Below, piece after piece: positions 43,843 through 53,141 of a DNA stretch of 64,000 nucleotides. Origin of the DNA: Bacteroidota bacterium (GTDB lineage: Bacteria > Bacteroidota > Bacteroidia > Chitinophagales > Saprospiraceae); the NCBI GenBank assembly GCA_020160935.1, contig JAIUPL010000027.1, positions 16,969 to 80,968 on the forward strand. Reading direction: 5' to 3'. Below the pieces are notes generated by a model. The model saw only the letters and a program-made list of their open reading frames with translations. It had not been told where the DNA came from and made no database searches. The number at the start of each line of letters is the position of its first letter. The first letter of the stretch is position 1. The position numbers and the translations under genes were made by a program.

Positions 43843-44774
43843 TAACGGATTTTCCTCAACACCTCCGGCAACTGCCTCAACGCCGCCAGTTCCTTGTATT
43901 TCTCTCGAATTTCCTCGGCAGGAGCGCCGAAATAGGTTTTTCCGCCTTCTAATGATTTGGATACGCCGGAAGTGGCCAGTACGATCGCGCCTTTGCCGAT
44001 GGTGATGGCCTGCGCCACGCCCACTTGTCCATACAGCACCACATTGTCTTCGATGATCGTTTTGCCGCCGATACCCACTTGGGCGGCGAACAGGCAGTTT
44101 TTGCCCACCACTACCCCGTGGCCGATGTGAATCTGGCAGTCGAGTTTGCTGCCTTCGCCTATGATGGTGTCGCCGCTCACGCCCTTGTTGATGGTGCAGC
44201 CGGCGCCGATGTCGACGCGGTCATGGAGCAGCACGCGGCCGCCGGAACGCCATTTCTGAAATGAGCCGTCGGGTTGTTTTTTGTAGTAAAATGCGTCGGA
44301 ACCGATGATGCTGTTGGGGCCGATGCTCACATAATCGCCGATGAGGGTGTATTCGCCGATGTAGGTGTTGGCCTGAATATGGCAGTAGGCTCCAATTTTT
44401 ACATTGGCGGCAATCACCACGCCAGGTTCGAGAATGGCCGTGGGGTGGATGTCGGCCCGTGGGCTGATGGGCTCGGTCAGCGGCTCAAAAGGGCGGTATT
44501 CACGCACCAGCGAATCGTAGGCTTCGAAAGGCTGCGGCACCACGAGGATCACTTTGCCGGGCGGGCATTCTACGGCTTCGTTGAGCAGGATGACCGTGGC
44601 GGGGCTGGACAGCGTTTTTTCAAAATATTTTTTGACGTCGGAAAAGGCGATGTCTCCGGGCTCCACCTTGTGGATTTCGTTGATGCCGGTGGCCGACAAA
44701 GTGGCATCGCCGATCACCTGCGCCTGAAAACGGGTCGCCAGTTCGCTGACGGGAATGGGCTGTGGAAATTTCAT
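43842..44774 (-). CDS. lpxD: UDP-3-O-(3-hydroxymyristoyl)glucosamine N-acyltransferase
   Basis: The third enzyme of lipid A synthesis, 310 residues. The N-terminal UDP-binding domain is followed by a left-handed beta-helix of hexapeptide repeats (VVIAANVKIGAYCHIQANTYIGEYTLIGDYVSIGPNSIIG). The catalytic His is likely in IHIGHGVVVG, and GGKTYFGAPAEEIR resembles the LpxD C-terminal cap. It is alone here, not in an lpxD-fabZ-lpxA operon as in many gammaproteobacteria. A TACTTTTG box (44802-44809) precedes it. Confidence 0.93.
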   Translation of the reverse strand: MKFPQPIPVSELATRFQAQVIGDATLSATGINEIHKVEPGDIAFSDVKKYFEKTLSSPATVILLNEAVECPPGKVILVVPQPFEAYDSLVREYRPFEPLTEPISPRADIHPTAILEPGVVIAANVKIGAYCHIQANTYIGEYTLIGDYVSIGPNSIIGSDAFYYKKQPDGSFQKWRSGGRVLLHDRVDIGAGCTINKGVSGDTIIGEGSKLDCQIHIGHGVVVGKNCLFAAQVGIGGKTIIEDNVVLYGQVGVAQAITIGKGAIVLATSGVSKSLEGGKTYFGAPAEEIREKYKELAALRQLPEVLRKIR

Positions 44775-44801
44775 ATTGGAATGGTGTAATGGTTAGAGCC
44801 G

Positions 44802-44809
44802 CAAAAGTA
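44802..44809 (-). promoter_or_regulatory. minus-7 box TACTTTTG upstream of lpxD
   Basis: A full TAnnTTTG match on the minus strand, 27 nt before the lpxD ATG. Heptamer repeats begin just upstream, at the position where the minus-33 element would lie. Confidence 0.65.
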
Positions 44810-44810
44810 G

Positions 44811-44928
44811 AGGTGAGAAGTGAGAAGTGAGAGGTGAGAGGTAAGAATTTGTGAGTATGATACCACTCAGCCCTCTCTTGCCTCTCACCTCTCACTTCTC
44901 ACCTCTTACTTCTCACTTCTAAATTTAC
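44811..44928. repeat. palindrome, GTGAGAA/GTGAGAG arms, between divergent promoters
   Basis: AGGTGAG and AAGTGAG heptamers are mirrored around a centre of about 40 bp without the conserved core. The lpxD minus-7 box lies at the left edge and a TACATTTA box (7 of 8, 44930-44937) for the GH10-like gene at the right edge. Confidence 0.92.
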
Positions 44929-44955
44929 GTACATTTACCGCAAAACCAGTCTTTT

Positions 44956-46584
44956 ATGAAACAACACACTCAATTCCCTGTTTTTGCGCTTTTTTTGGGT
45001 ATTTTTTTGCTGTCACAAAATGTATATGGACAGCGGCCGCCGGCTGCGCCGGTGGCAGAGATGCGTGGCGCGTGGATTGCCACCAGTTTTAACATCGACT
45101 GGCCATCAAAACCCGGCTTGTCGATCGATCGACAGAAAGTAGAGTTCGACAGCCTGCTCGATGTGTTGAAGGCCATGAATATGAATGCGGTATTTGTACA
45201 GGTGCGGCCTTCAGGCGATGCCATGTATCGCTCGCCCAACGTGCCCTGGAGCAAATTCCTGATGGGCCAGCAAGGCGTTGCCCCCCCGGATTCCACCTAC
45301 GATCCGATGCAATACATGATAGAAGCGGCGCACAGGCGCAGGATGGAGTTTCATGCATGGCTGAACCCGTACCGCGCCACGCTCGACCTGGATACGGCTG
45401 CTTTGTCGCCCCTGCACCCGCTGCGTTCGTTGCCCGACAACCGCAAAGCGCAGTGGTTTTTCCGTTATGGCCGGCGTTATTATTTTAACCCCGCCAACCC
45501 CTCTGTTCAGCAATATCTGGTGAATGTGGTGAAAGACATCGTGCTGCGCTACGATGTGGATGGCATCCATTTCGACGACTATTTCTATCCATACAAAGAG
45601 GCAGGTGAAACACTGAACGACTACAATGAATTTGCTTCTGACCCGCGCGGCTTTTCTACCATTGAAGACTGGCGCCGCGACAATGTCAGCCGACTGGTTT
45701 CGGCGGTGTCTGCCAATATCCACAAACTCAAACCTTATGTGCGTTTCGGGATCGGGCCTTTCGGGGTATGGCGCAACCGCGATCAGGATCCGGTGATGGG
45801 TTCGGATACCCGCGCAGGCGTTACCTGCTATGACGATTTGTATGCCGACGTGTTGCTATGGCTGAAAAACGGCTGGATCGATTATGTGGCGCCTCAACTG
45901 TACTGGAGCATCGGTTTTGTGCCCGCCGATTATGAGAAACTCGTAGACTGGTGGAGCAAAAACACCTATGGAAAGCAGTTGTACATCGGCCATGCAGCCT
46001 ATAAAATCAACAACGCCCCCAACGATGTGAACTGGACACGCCCCGATGAGATCAAACGCCAGATTCAAATGAATCGCAGCAATCCGAACGTCAGCGGCAG
46101 CATCTTTTTTTCCACCAAACCACTGCTCAGGAATCCGCTGGGCGTGCAGGATTCCCTGATCAACGACCTGTTTAAAACGCAGGCGCTGGTGCCGCCTGTG
46201 GCCAGTTTGTCGAAAATGCCGCCCGCTACCCCGCAGATATGCCGCATAGAAGGTTCGCCGAGTTCGGTGCGCCTGGCCTGGAATATCTGCGATGTGATCG
46301 CTGCCGAACAAATGCCTTATTACTTTGCTATCTACCGCTTTCAGGGGGAGGCGGTGGGTGACTTTCGCAATCCGCGTAACCTGCTCGCTACGACAGCATT
46401 TAATGCAGATGCTGACAAATGGACCTACGAGGATCAGACGGCGGTAGAAGGCGAATATTACACGTATGTTGTCATGGCGTTCAACCGCCCGAATGTGCAG
46501 AGTTACAGCAGCGCCCCTGTTTTTGTGAAAAAAACGGCAAGTACGGCAAAACGGAAGAAGAAGATATTTGGGTACCTTTTTTAG
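44956..46584 (+). CDS. glycoside hydrolase family 10-like (DUF187/GHL10) exported protein
   Basis: A 542-residue exported protein. The signal peptide (LFLGIFLLSQNVYGQ) is followed by a TIM barrel of the GHL10 family: EMRGAWIATSFNIDWPS, MNMNAVFVQVRPSGDAMYRS, EFHAWLNPYRATL, YDVDGIHFDDYFYPY (likely catalytic Asp/Glu region) and WIDYVAPQLYW. The C-terminal 110 residues resemble a fibronectin type III domain. Family members act on glycans in the periplasm or on the cell surface, and some have been linked to peptidoglycan; the substrate here is unknown. Confidence 0.9.
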   Translation: MKQHTQFPVFALFLGIFLLSQNVYGQRPPAAPVAEMRGAWIATSFNIDWPSKPGLSIDRQKVEFDSLLDVLKAMNMNAVFVQVRPSGDAMYRSPNVPWSKFLMGQQGVAPPDSTYDPMQYMIEAAHRRRMEFHAWLNPYRATLDLDTAALSPLHPLRSLPDNRKAQWFFRYGRRYYFNPANPSVQQYLVNVVKDIVLRYDVDGIHFDDYFYPYKEAGETLNDYNEFASDPRGFSTIEDWRRDNVSRLVSAVSANIHKLKPYVRFGIGPFGVWRNRDQDPVMGSDTRAGVTCYDDLYADVLLWLKNGWIDYVAPQLYWSIGFVPADYEKLVDWWSKNTYGKQLYIGHAAYKINNAPNDVNWTRPDEIKRQIQMNRSNPNVSGSIFFSTKPLLRNPLGVQDSLINDLFKTQALVPPVASLSKMPPATPQICRIEGSPSSVRLAWNICDVIAAEQMPYYFAIYRFQGEAVGDFRNPRNLLATTAFNADADKWTYEDQTAVEGEYYTYVVMAFNRPNVQSYSSAPVFVKKTASTAKRKKKIFGYLF

Positions 46585-46589
46585 AGGGA

Positions 46590-46700
46590 TGAGTTATGAG
46601 TTATGAGTTATGAGTTATACTCACGTTGCTATCGGTTACTCTAAAGAAGATACCGATAGCAACGTGAGTATAACTCATAACTCATAACTCATAACTCTAA
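46590..46700. repeat. palindrome, GAGTTAT heptamer arms, convergent genes
   Basis: GAGTTAT heptamers repeated about four times on each side, then ACTCACGTTGCTA and core TATCGGTTACTC-loop-GATACCGATA, mirrored. Almost perfect symmetry. Confidence 0.95.
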
Positions 46701-46704
46701 AAAC

Positions 46705-47241
46705 CTATTTTTTCTTAAACTTGTCCCACACGCCCCAGTCCTTCACCTTATTGCGCTCGCGTTTGGCGATAATATAACGTACCGACAGCGAGGCGCCGGT
46801 CCAGTCGAAAGGTTTTACTTCGTTGCCGGAGAGGTGGAGTTCGGGTTTCCAGTCGACAGCGAAATTGATACGGCCAACGGAGAGTTCGGCGCCGCCGATG
46901 CCGGTGAGGCCCCACACGTTGTTTTCAGTGAGGGCATCCGCGCTGCGGGCACTATTGGTGCCGTAGTAGTGCATACCGCCACCAGCGTAAAAATTGAATC
47001 CCCGGAACAGAATTTTATGGTGTTTTTCGGCCAAAAGGGTGACGCCGAAATTATCGGAAGCAATGGGTGTGTGCAGAATGCCTTCCGCGGTCCAGCCATT
47101 GGTGATGTATTGTTGAACAGTGAGGTTGACGCCGTTGTCGATGCGGATACCGGCAGCGGTTTTATAGCGTTGAGCAGAAACGGTATGGTTGAACAGGAAA
47201 AGTGCAAAAGTGAGTGCGGTAAGCAGGCGAACGTATTTCAT
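46705..47241 (-). CDS. outer-membrane beta-barrel protein
   Basis: A 178-residue protein with a signal peptide (LTALTFALFLFNHTVSAQ) and alternating strands (GIRIDNGVNLTVQQYIT, FNFYAGGGMHYYG, LSVGRINFAVDWKPELHLSG, ASLSVRYII) of a small eight-strand-type barrel. The C-terminal tail KDWGVWDKFKKK extends past the barrel. A structural or unknown outer-membrane role; no specific family is recognised. Confidence 0.75.
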   Translation of the reverse strand: MKYVRLLTALTFALFLFNHTVSAQRYKTAAGIRIDNGVNLTVQQYITNGWTAEGILHTPIASDNFGVTLLAEKHHKILFRGFNFYAGGGMHYYGTNSARSADALTENNVWGLTGIGGAELSVGRINFAVDWKPELHLSGNEVKPFDWTGASLSVRYIIAKRERNKVKDWGVWDKFKKK

Positions 47242-47368
47242 ATTGCTGGATGGTATTCCGTTTTGTGTGCAGGAATGATTCGAAAACGGGGCTGTCCTGA
47301 CAGGTATTTTGGCAGGAAAGTCGCTTTAAATGTTTTTTAACGTCGGCACTTTCTATTTTCGCCGGCCA

Positions 47369-48187
47369 ATGCCCGATGGTATGCTCTATTCGATAGTAGC
47401 CTTTTGTAAATTTTACTGGCGTGCAGTAACGAAATACCAGATTCATTCACCTTTTGTGTTTGAACTGGCACAGGCGGTGCTGGAGGATCGGCGCGACTAC
47501 TACGCTTTTCGCGATGTGGAGGTATTGCGTGCGCGGATGTTGGCAAGCGAGGCACTACTGGAGGTGACCGATTATGGCACCGGAGCCGAAAAAGGCCTGA
47601 AAAAGCGCACGTTGCGCTCCATCGTCCGCAGGGCTGGCAGCAGTGCGCGGCAGGGGCAGCGGCTGTTTCGGCTGCTGCAGTGGCTGGCTCCCAAAACGGT
47701 AGTAGAAATGGGTAGTTCGGTGGGTATCAGTACCTTGTATATGGCTTCTGCGGTGCGGAATGCCCGACTGGTTTCGCTGGAAGGATGCCCGCAAACGGCC
47801 GAAGTGGCCCGTACCAATCTGGAAGTGCTGGGATTGCGACATGCCGAAATTATCACCGGCCCGTTTGAAAAAAACCTGATACCCGCCTTGCAACAACTCC
47901 GGCAGGTCGACCTGGTGTTTGTCGACGGCAATCACCGGGAAAAACCTACACTGGATTATTTTGAACAAAGCCTGCCCTTTGCCCACAACCACACGGTATT
48001 TGTGTTCGACGATACCCACTGGTCGGCTGGAATGCAGGCAGCATGGCAACGAATACAGCAACACCCGCGCGTAACGCTCAGCATAGATTTTTACGACTTT
48101 GCCCTCGTATTCCTGAACCCGGATTTCAAGGTCCGGCAGCACTGGAGTATCGTGCCAGCGTGGTGGAAATTGTGGAAATTTTATTGA
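47369..48187 (+). CDS. class I SAM-dependent methyltransferase
   Basis: An O-methyltransferase-like protein of about 272 residues. Seen are TVVEMGSSVGISTLYMASAV (SAM loop), LEGCPQTAEVARTNLEVLG, VDLVFVDGNHREKPTLDYFEQ and VFVFDDTHWSAGM, the order of class I enzymes related to catechol or caffeoyl-CoA types. The start is uncertain: ATG 47369 (MPDGMLYS) or 47381; the longer ORF begins upstream. The stop lies next to the repeat at 48186. The substrate is unknown. Confidence 0.82.
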   Translation: MPDGMLYSIVAFCKFYWRAVTKYQIHSPFVFELAQAVLEDRRDYYAFRDVEVLRARMLASEALLEVTDYGTGAEKGLKKRTLRSIVRRAGSSARQGQRLFRLLQWLAPKTVVEMGSSVGISTLYMASAVRNARLVSLEGCPQTAEVARTNLEVLGLRHAEIITGPFEKNLIPALQQLRQVDLVFVDGNHREKPTLDYFEQSLPFAHNHTVFVFDDTHWSAGMQAAWQRIQQHPRVTLSIDFYDFALVFLNPDFKVRQHWSIVPAWWKLWKFY

Positions 48188-48345
48188 TGCGGGTTGATAA
48201 GAGTTGATAAGAGTTGATGAGGGTTGATATTCAGCCACTCGATAAATGGAATATCCAACCCTTACCCCGAGCCTCTATTTATCAACCCTCATCAACCCTC
48301 ATCAACCCTCATCAACCTTATCAACCCCATCAACCCTAACCATAA
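48186..48345. repeat. inverted repeat with GTTGATAAGA/GTTGATGAGG arms
   Basis: Decamer words GTTGATAAGA on the left and ATCAACCCTC on the right flank a centre of about 60 bp with GGAATATCC and GATATTC mirrored. It lies between the co-directional methyltransferase and MATE genes and gives a spurious N-terminal extension to the latter. Confidence 0.88.
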
Positions 48346-48356
48346 ACAACAGCATC

Positions 48357-49697
48357 TTGAAACTCGACCTGACCTACCGCCAAATTTGGAATATTTCTGC
48401 GCCGATTATGCTTGGCTCGGCCGCGCAGAACGTCATAGCCCTGAGCGATGCTGTATTGTTGTATCACCTGGGGGAGGTAGAATTTGCAGCCATCGGGTTT
48501 GTAGGCGTATTTTACATCACCATTGCGGCTATAGGGTATTCTTTTTCTCGTGGCGGGCAGATCATCATAGCACGGCGCATGGGAGAAGGGCGACCCGGAG
48601 CGGTAGGGCACGTGTTCCACACCATGTTGTTGTTCGAATTGGCCCTGGCTGCAATGATGTGGGCGTTTATGCGCTTCGGAACCGGGTGGTTTTTCAGTCT
48701 TTTTCTGGATAATTCACCGGATGTGTACAGCAAATGTCTGGAGTACATCCATTACCGTTCCTACGGCATATTTTTCAGTTATTCGGGGGTGGCGCTGATT
48801 TCCTTATATACAGGCATTGCCCGACCGGGCATTATTTTGCTCGATACAATCGTGCTGGCTATTGTGAATCTGGCGCTCAACTACGGGCTTATTTTCGGAA
48901 AATTCGGACTGCCAGCCATGGGCATCGGTGGCTCCGGCCTGGCGAGCAGCATCGCCGAAGGAGTTGCATTTGTGGTATTTGTGCTGTTCATGGCACTGGA
49001 TCGCAAAAACAGGGTCTTGCAAATTTTTTCAATGCCCCGACCCGACTGGCCACTTACCCGCCAGCAACTGAACATCGCACTACCCGTAGTGGCGCATGCC
49101 GCCGTTGGGCAGGGCAGTTGGATTTTCTTTTTTGGGATGGTCGAAAACCTCGGCGAGCGCGCATTGGCAATATCCAACCTGGCGCGTACGGTGTACCTGA
49201 TGTTGTCTATTCCACTCTGGGGGTTCTCTTCGGGCGTTAACACGCTCGTCAGCAACCTGATAGGGCAGGAGCGGCATTCCGACGTGCTGGCAGCCGCCTG
49301 GAAAACGGGCAAACTATGCTGGGTGGTGACGATGCTCCTGGCTGTGCCCGTGCTGTTTTTCCCAGGACAAGTGCTGTATCCCTTGCTGGGCAAATCGGAT
49401 ATGAGCCTGATAGGCGAAACACAACCCGTTTTTTACCTGATGCTGGGTATTTTGTCATTTGCCACTTTCGGGTCGGTATTGGTCAATTCTTTGGCAGGCA
49501 CCGGCGCCACCTGGTTCGGGTTGCGGTTACAACTCATTTCTTTAAGCGTTTATCTAACGTATATTTTTACGGCTGTAAATATTCTGCACAGTGGCCTTTT
49601 TTGGGTCTGGGTGGCCGAAATCGTTTATTGGTCAGTCATGATCCTGATGGTAGTGTACTTCCTGCGATCGGAACGCTGGCACGGGGTGGAGTTTTAG
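48357..49697 (+). CDS. MATE-family multidrug/sodium antiporter
   Basis: A membrane transporter of about 446 residues, 12 helices expected. The MATE pattern is seen in IWNISAPIMLGSAAQNVIALSDAVLLYHLG and, in the second half, LNIALPVVAHAAVGQGSWIFFFGMVENLGERALAISN. It exports drugs or metabolites using ion gradients. The start is uncertain: no ATG lies between the repeat and the first helix, and a TTG at 48357 (LKLDLTYRQ) is the best candidate; the ATG at 48246 would add 37 repeat-derived residues. Confidence 0.88.
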   Translation: MKLDLTYRQIWNISAPIMLGSAAQNVIALSDAVLLYHLGEVEFAAIGFVGVFYITIAAIGYSFSRGGQIIIARRMGEGRPGAVGHVFHTMLLFELALAAMMWAFMRFGTGWFFSLFLDNSPDVYSKCLEYIHYRSYGIFFSYSGVALISLYTGIARPGIILLDTIVLAIVNLALNYGLIFGKFGLPAMGIGGSGLASSIAEGVAFVVFVLFMALDRKNRVLQIFSMPRPDWPLTRQQLNIALPVVAHAAVGQGSWIFFFGMVENLGERALAISNLARTVYLMLSIPLWGFSSGVNTLVSNLIGQERHSDVLAAAWKTGKLCWVVTMLLAVPVLFFPGQVLYPLLGKSDMSLIGETQPVFYLMLGILSFATFGSVLVNSLAGTGATWFGLRLQLISLSVYLTYIFTAVNILHSGLFWVWVAEIVYWSVMILMVVYFLRSERWHGVEF

Positions 49698-49929
49698 AGC
49701 GTGTTATTTTTACTCCTCATCCCTGTTGAGGCTGCCTGACTAAAATCCATCTCTCAGGCAAATTTCTACATCCATTTACATCTATTAGTGGTCAAAAACC
49801 CCTTGCAATGCGCAGGTGGAAAAAATTTTTTTGTTTTTTTAAAAAAAATTTTTAAACTCAATGTGTTGATTTTCAATAAATTAATGGAAGCGACACAGCC
49901 AAGTACCCGGCTTGGGTAGGTTCTATGTA

Positions 49930-49961
49930 TTGCAAAGAACCTTCCCGTGCCACTATCTTTG
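49930..49961 (+). promoter_or_regulatory. promoter with TATCTTTG minus-7 and TTG minus-33
   Basis: TTG (49930-49932), 21-nt spacer, TATCTTTG (49954-49961). It serves the operon that starts at 49980. The rest of the 49698-49979 gap is AT-rich, with T and A runs around 49828-49856, and holds no other feature I can assign. Confidence 0.7.
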
Positions 49962-49979
49962 CCTCACCAACTAATAGAA

Positions 49980-50237
49980 ATGATCTACCACGCCATGCAA
50001 AACAAGTTGAAAATTGCCTTCGTCATTATCAGTCTGGCAGCCACAGTGATCACCCTGTATGCTGCCAACCAGCAAAGCAGCGGTCAATCAACCATCGGCG
50101 GTGTCGACGTATCACACCTTTCGCCACAAATGCTGAGCATCACCCCAAAGGTGACGCGTGCAGGCAAAGGCACTTCCATCCGACTCGATAGTATCCGGGC
50201 GGTCGATTCTTTACAAACAGAAACAACTAATCATTGA
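49980..50237 (+). CDS. small protein with N-terminal signal or membrane segment
   Basis: A protein of 85 residues (80 if started at ATG 49995), with a hydrophobic segment KIAFVIISLAATVITLYAA followed by a polar Ser/Thr-rich tail. I do not recognise it. It ends just before the padR gene and shares the promoter at 49930-49961, so it is first in the padR-PspC operon. A signal peptide or single-pass anchor is likely. Confidence 0.6.
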   Translation: MIYHAMQNKLKIAFVIISLAATVITLYAANQQSSGQSTIGGVDVSHLSPQMLSITPKVTRAGKGTSIRLDSIRAVDSLQTETTNH

Positions 50238-50242
50238 AGCAT

Positions 50243-50584
50243 ATGGATTTGGAAAATGCAAAAGCACAAATGCGGAAAGGCGTTTTGGAACTGTGCATCC
50301 TGGCTATTATAGAAGGCGACGAGGTGTATCCGAGCGATATTATAGCCAGGCTGAAAGCCAACGACCTGATCGTGGTGGAGGGTACGCTGTACCCCCTGCT
50401 GACCCGCCTGAAAAACGACGGACTGCTGGAATATACCTGGCGCGAAAGCAATTCGGGGCCGCCACGCAAGTATTTCAAAATCACTGAACTCGGTACTAAA
50501 GTGCTGGAAAGTCTGTCGAGCAGTTGGCAACAACTGGTGCAGTCAGTCGATCAAACCCTGCAAAACGGGCAACGCAGCAATTAA
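50243..50584 (+). CDS. PadR-family transcriptional regulator
   Basis: A winged-helix regulator of 113 residues. MDLENAKAQMRKGVLELCILAIIEGDEVYPSDI and LIVVEGTLYPLLTRLKNDGLLEYTWRESNSGPPRKYFKIT are the PadR signature. It likely represses the operon in which it lies, including the downstream PspC-domain gene, a pairing common in Bacteroidota. A TTG start slightly upstream (50234) is possible but less likely. Confidence 0.95.
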   Translation: MDLENAKAQMRKGVLELCILAIIEGDEVYPSDIIARLKANDLIVVEGTLYPLLTRLKNDGLLEYTWRESNSGPPRKYFKITELGTKVLESLSSSWQQLVQSVDQTLQNGQRSN

Positions 50585-50679
50585 CCGTCAACCAACTCAA
50601 CCCTATCCTTTCATTCGTGAAAGCAATATCCGGCTAACATTTTCCGGAAAACAAGCGAATCAAGGTACAACATCAGATT

Positions 50680-52872
50680 ATGAACAAGATTCTGAATATC
50701 AATCTGGGCGGATATGCCCTCACCATAGACGATGATGCCTACGAATACTTGCAGGCATATCTCGAAAGCATTCGCCGGCGCTTCAGCGAAAGCGAGGGCC
50801 GCGATGAAATTCTGGCCGACATCGAAGGACGCCTCGGAGAAATCCTGACCGAATCGCTGGGCGCCCGCACCATCGTCATGCTGCCCGATGTGGAAGCAGC
50901 CGTTTCCGTGATGGGTAAACCCGAAGATTTCGGCGATGAAACGACCGAAACCACCCAGCAAAGCAAACAACGCAGCAGTGGTAGCAGCAGCAGCAAACAA
51001 AGCGGTGTAAAACACGGCAAACGCCTGTTCCGCGATGAAGAAGACGCCGTTGTAGCCGGTATCTGCTCGGGTTTGTCGGCCTACTTCGGCATTACCGATC
51101 CGGTGTGGATGCGCCTGCTCTTTGTGGTACTTGCATTCGTTTCGTTCGGTTTCTGGGTTCCAGCCTATGCCCTGCTCTGGATTCTGGTACCGCCGGCAAA
51201 GTCGGCAGCCGATCGCCTGGCCATGCGCGGCGAGCCGGTCAACGTAGACAATATCGCCCGCGAAATTGAAGACAGTTTCGAACGTCTGGGAAACCGCATG
51301 AATGAATTCGGCGCCTCCGCCAAAAAAGGTACCAGCCCGGGTGCTGCTGCCATGAACCGCGGCGTAAATGCCATTGGAACGATTTTCGGCTTTATGCTGC
51401 GCTTTATTGCCAAATTCGGCGTCCTCATTATCATGCTCGTAGGTTTTGCCCTGTTTATCGCCCTGGCCGTTTCCTGGGTAGCAGGCATCTGGAGCCTGGT
51501 AGCAGCGGCCCCTTACATCGACTACTTCAGCCCGTATTCCAATGCCACTACCTGGCTGGGATTCACCAATCTGTTCTTTCTGCTGGGTATTCCCATCGTG
51601 ACCCTGGTGCTGGTTTTCGCCCGTGTTCTGTTTAAAGTAAGCACGCCGGGGTGGCTGCGCGGCAGCCTGGGGGTCTTCTGGGGTATCAACCTCGTGAGTT
51701 TCATATTCCTCGTGGCCGCAGCGGCCAAGGAATACCGCAATACCGGCACTGTAACTTCCAATGTCGACTTGTCAGGCGTTCGTTCCGATACCCTGCGCGT
51801 AGAAGGCATCCGCCTCACTGGCGATTCGGACTACGAGGACTTGTGGTTCAACCCTGAAAATGACGGCGTACGCATTGGCGAAAACAACCTGGAAGTAAGT
51901 GGCCCCATCGAAGTACGGGTACGCACCAGCAGTTCGGGCGCATTTCGCTGCGTCCAAACCGTCAAGGCGCAAGGTACATCCAGCCTGAACGCCCAGGAAA
52001 ATGCCAGCGAAGCGCGTTTCACCGTTAGTACCGAAGGCAATACACTGCGCATTCCTACTTCCTACAGCATTCCGAGAGGTAAAAAATGGCGGGTACAGCG
52101 CATCCGCATCGATATCGAAGTACCCGAAGGGAAATCAATTATTTTTGATGAAAACATCTACGGGTATTCGGCTGCCGACCTCGATGACTATGCCGATGAA
52201 AACGACGAGAATTACATTTCGCATGAGCCCGAACGTATGTTCCGTATGACCGCCGACGGCCTCATTTGCACCAATTGCCCTGAACTGGGTGATCGGAATT
52301 ACCGCAGCAACCGCAATTACGAGAAATTCATTTTCGAAGGCGGTATTCAAGGCGAAATTCGCCAGGGCAACAACTTCCGTGTGGAAATTGAAGGCTTTGA
52401 AACCGACAAAAACAACATCCAGAAAATTCAGTCGGGCGACAAAATCACCTTTACCACCAATGGAAAAAAACTCAATGGCCCGGTACATGTGCTGATCGAA
52501 ACGCCGACTTTCACCTCTTTACACGCCGACAACAGCGGCGAAATCGTCATCCGCGGCTTCGATGAAGGCGAGGCCTCTATCACCGCCAAAGGTAGCAGCG
52601 CCATCAAGGCCTACCTCGACTGCCGTTCGCTGAGCGTCAACCTTTCAGGCACGGCAGCACTCGACCTGACAGGTAAAGGAGAAGAAATAGATGTCAACCT
52701 CACCGATGCATCTGTGCTGGAATCGACCAACTGGCGCGCCAACAGGGGAGAAATTTACACCTCGGAAAGCGCCAAAGCCCGCGTTTTTCTAAAAGATCAG
52801 GTGTTGGTGGTGTCTACCGGTACCAGCAGCGTACGGGTAGATGGCGGCGCGGAAGTGCGCAATAAGGAGTAA
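50680..52872 (+). CDS. PspC-domain membrane protein with C-terminal adhesin-like domain
   Basis: A 730-residue membrane protein. An N-terminal segment typical of the PadR-PspC pair (ILNINLGGYALTIDDDAYEYLQAYLESIRRRFSESEGRDEILADIEGRL) precedes a PspC domain (about 120-180, RLFRDEEDAVVAGICSGLSAYFGITDPVWMRLLFVVLAFVSFGFWVPAYALLWILVP). Further helices lie around 230-330, with a DUF2807-like beta domain at the C-terminus (NSGEIVIRGFDEGEASITAKGSSAIKAYLDCRSLSVNLSGTAALDL). Probably an envelope-stress or surface protein; the partner regulator is PadR upstream. Confidence 0.9.
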   Translation: MNKILNINLGGYALTIDDDAYEYLQAYLESIRRRFSESEGRDEILADIEGRLGEILTESLGARTIVMLPDVEAAVSVMGKPEDFGDETTETTQQSKQRSSGSSSSKQSGVKHGKRLFRDEEDAVVAGICSGLSAYFGITDPVWMRLLFVVLAFVSFGFWVPAYALLWILVPPAKSAADRLAMRGEPVNVDNIAREIEDSFERLGNRMNEFGASAKKGTSPGAAAMNRGVNAIGTIFGFMLRFIAKFGVLIIMLVGFALFIALAVSWVAGIWSLVAAAPYIDYFSPYSNATTWLGFTNLFFLLGIPIVTLVLVFARVLFKVSTPGWLRGSLGVFWGINLVSFIFLVAAAAKEYRNTGTVTSNVDLSGVRSDTLRVEGIRLTGDSDYEDLWFNPENDGVRIGENNLEVSGPIEVRVRTSSSGAFRCVQTVKAQGTSSLNAQENASEARFTVSTEGNTLRIPTSYSIPRGKKWRVQRIRIDIEVPEGKSIIFDENIYGYSAADLDDYADENDENYISHEPERMFRMTADGLICTNCPELGDRNYRSNRNYEKFIFEGGIQGEIRQGNNFRVEIEGFETDKNNIQKIQSGDKITFTTNGKKLNGPVHVLIETPTFTSLHADNSGEIVIRGFDEGEASITAKGSSAIKAYLDCRSLSVNLSGTAALDLTGKGEEIDVNLTDASVLESTNWRANRGEIYTSESAKARVFLKDQVLVVSTGTSSVRVDGGAEVRNKE

Positions 52873-52875
52873 GGG

Positions 52876-53066
52876 GTGTTTTTGGGTTTTGGTGTTTTAG
52901 TGTTTTGAGGTGCTTCGCGCCCGATATTGAGGGTAAGGGTTGAGAGGGTTGAGAGGGTTGAGGGTTGAGAGGGTTGAGAAGAACGGAACTACCCATTCCC
53001 TCCCCGCAAGCCCTGAAAGGGCGTCCGCAATAGCACAGCGCAACGCGCTGTGTATTCGAAAACACG
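52876..53066. repeat. mixed repeat stretch with GTTTTGG and GGGTTGAGA words
   Basis: A TTTTGGTGTTTTAG stretch, then GGGTTGAGA words, then a mirrored CACAGCGC-AACGCGCTGTG near 53031-53051 and AAACACGAAAACACC. Imperfect mirror symmetry; no conserved core. No gene is seen. Confidence 0.75.
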
Positions 53067-53092
53067 AAAACACCAGAATTTGATATGGAAAA

Positions 53093-53122
53093 CGGCACGC
53101 CTGGAAAGCCAGGTGTGCCGTC
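53093..53122 (-). terminator. terminator hairpin after the peroxiredoxin gene
   Basis: CGGCACGCCTGG pairs with CCAGGTGTGCCG, with TTTTCC after it on the minus strand. It lies 20 bp past the stop of the peroxiredoxin gene. Confidence 0.8.
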
Positions 53123-53141
53123 ATTATTTATCAAAAACGCC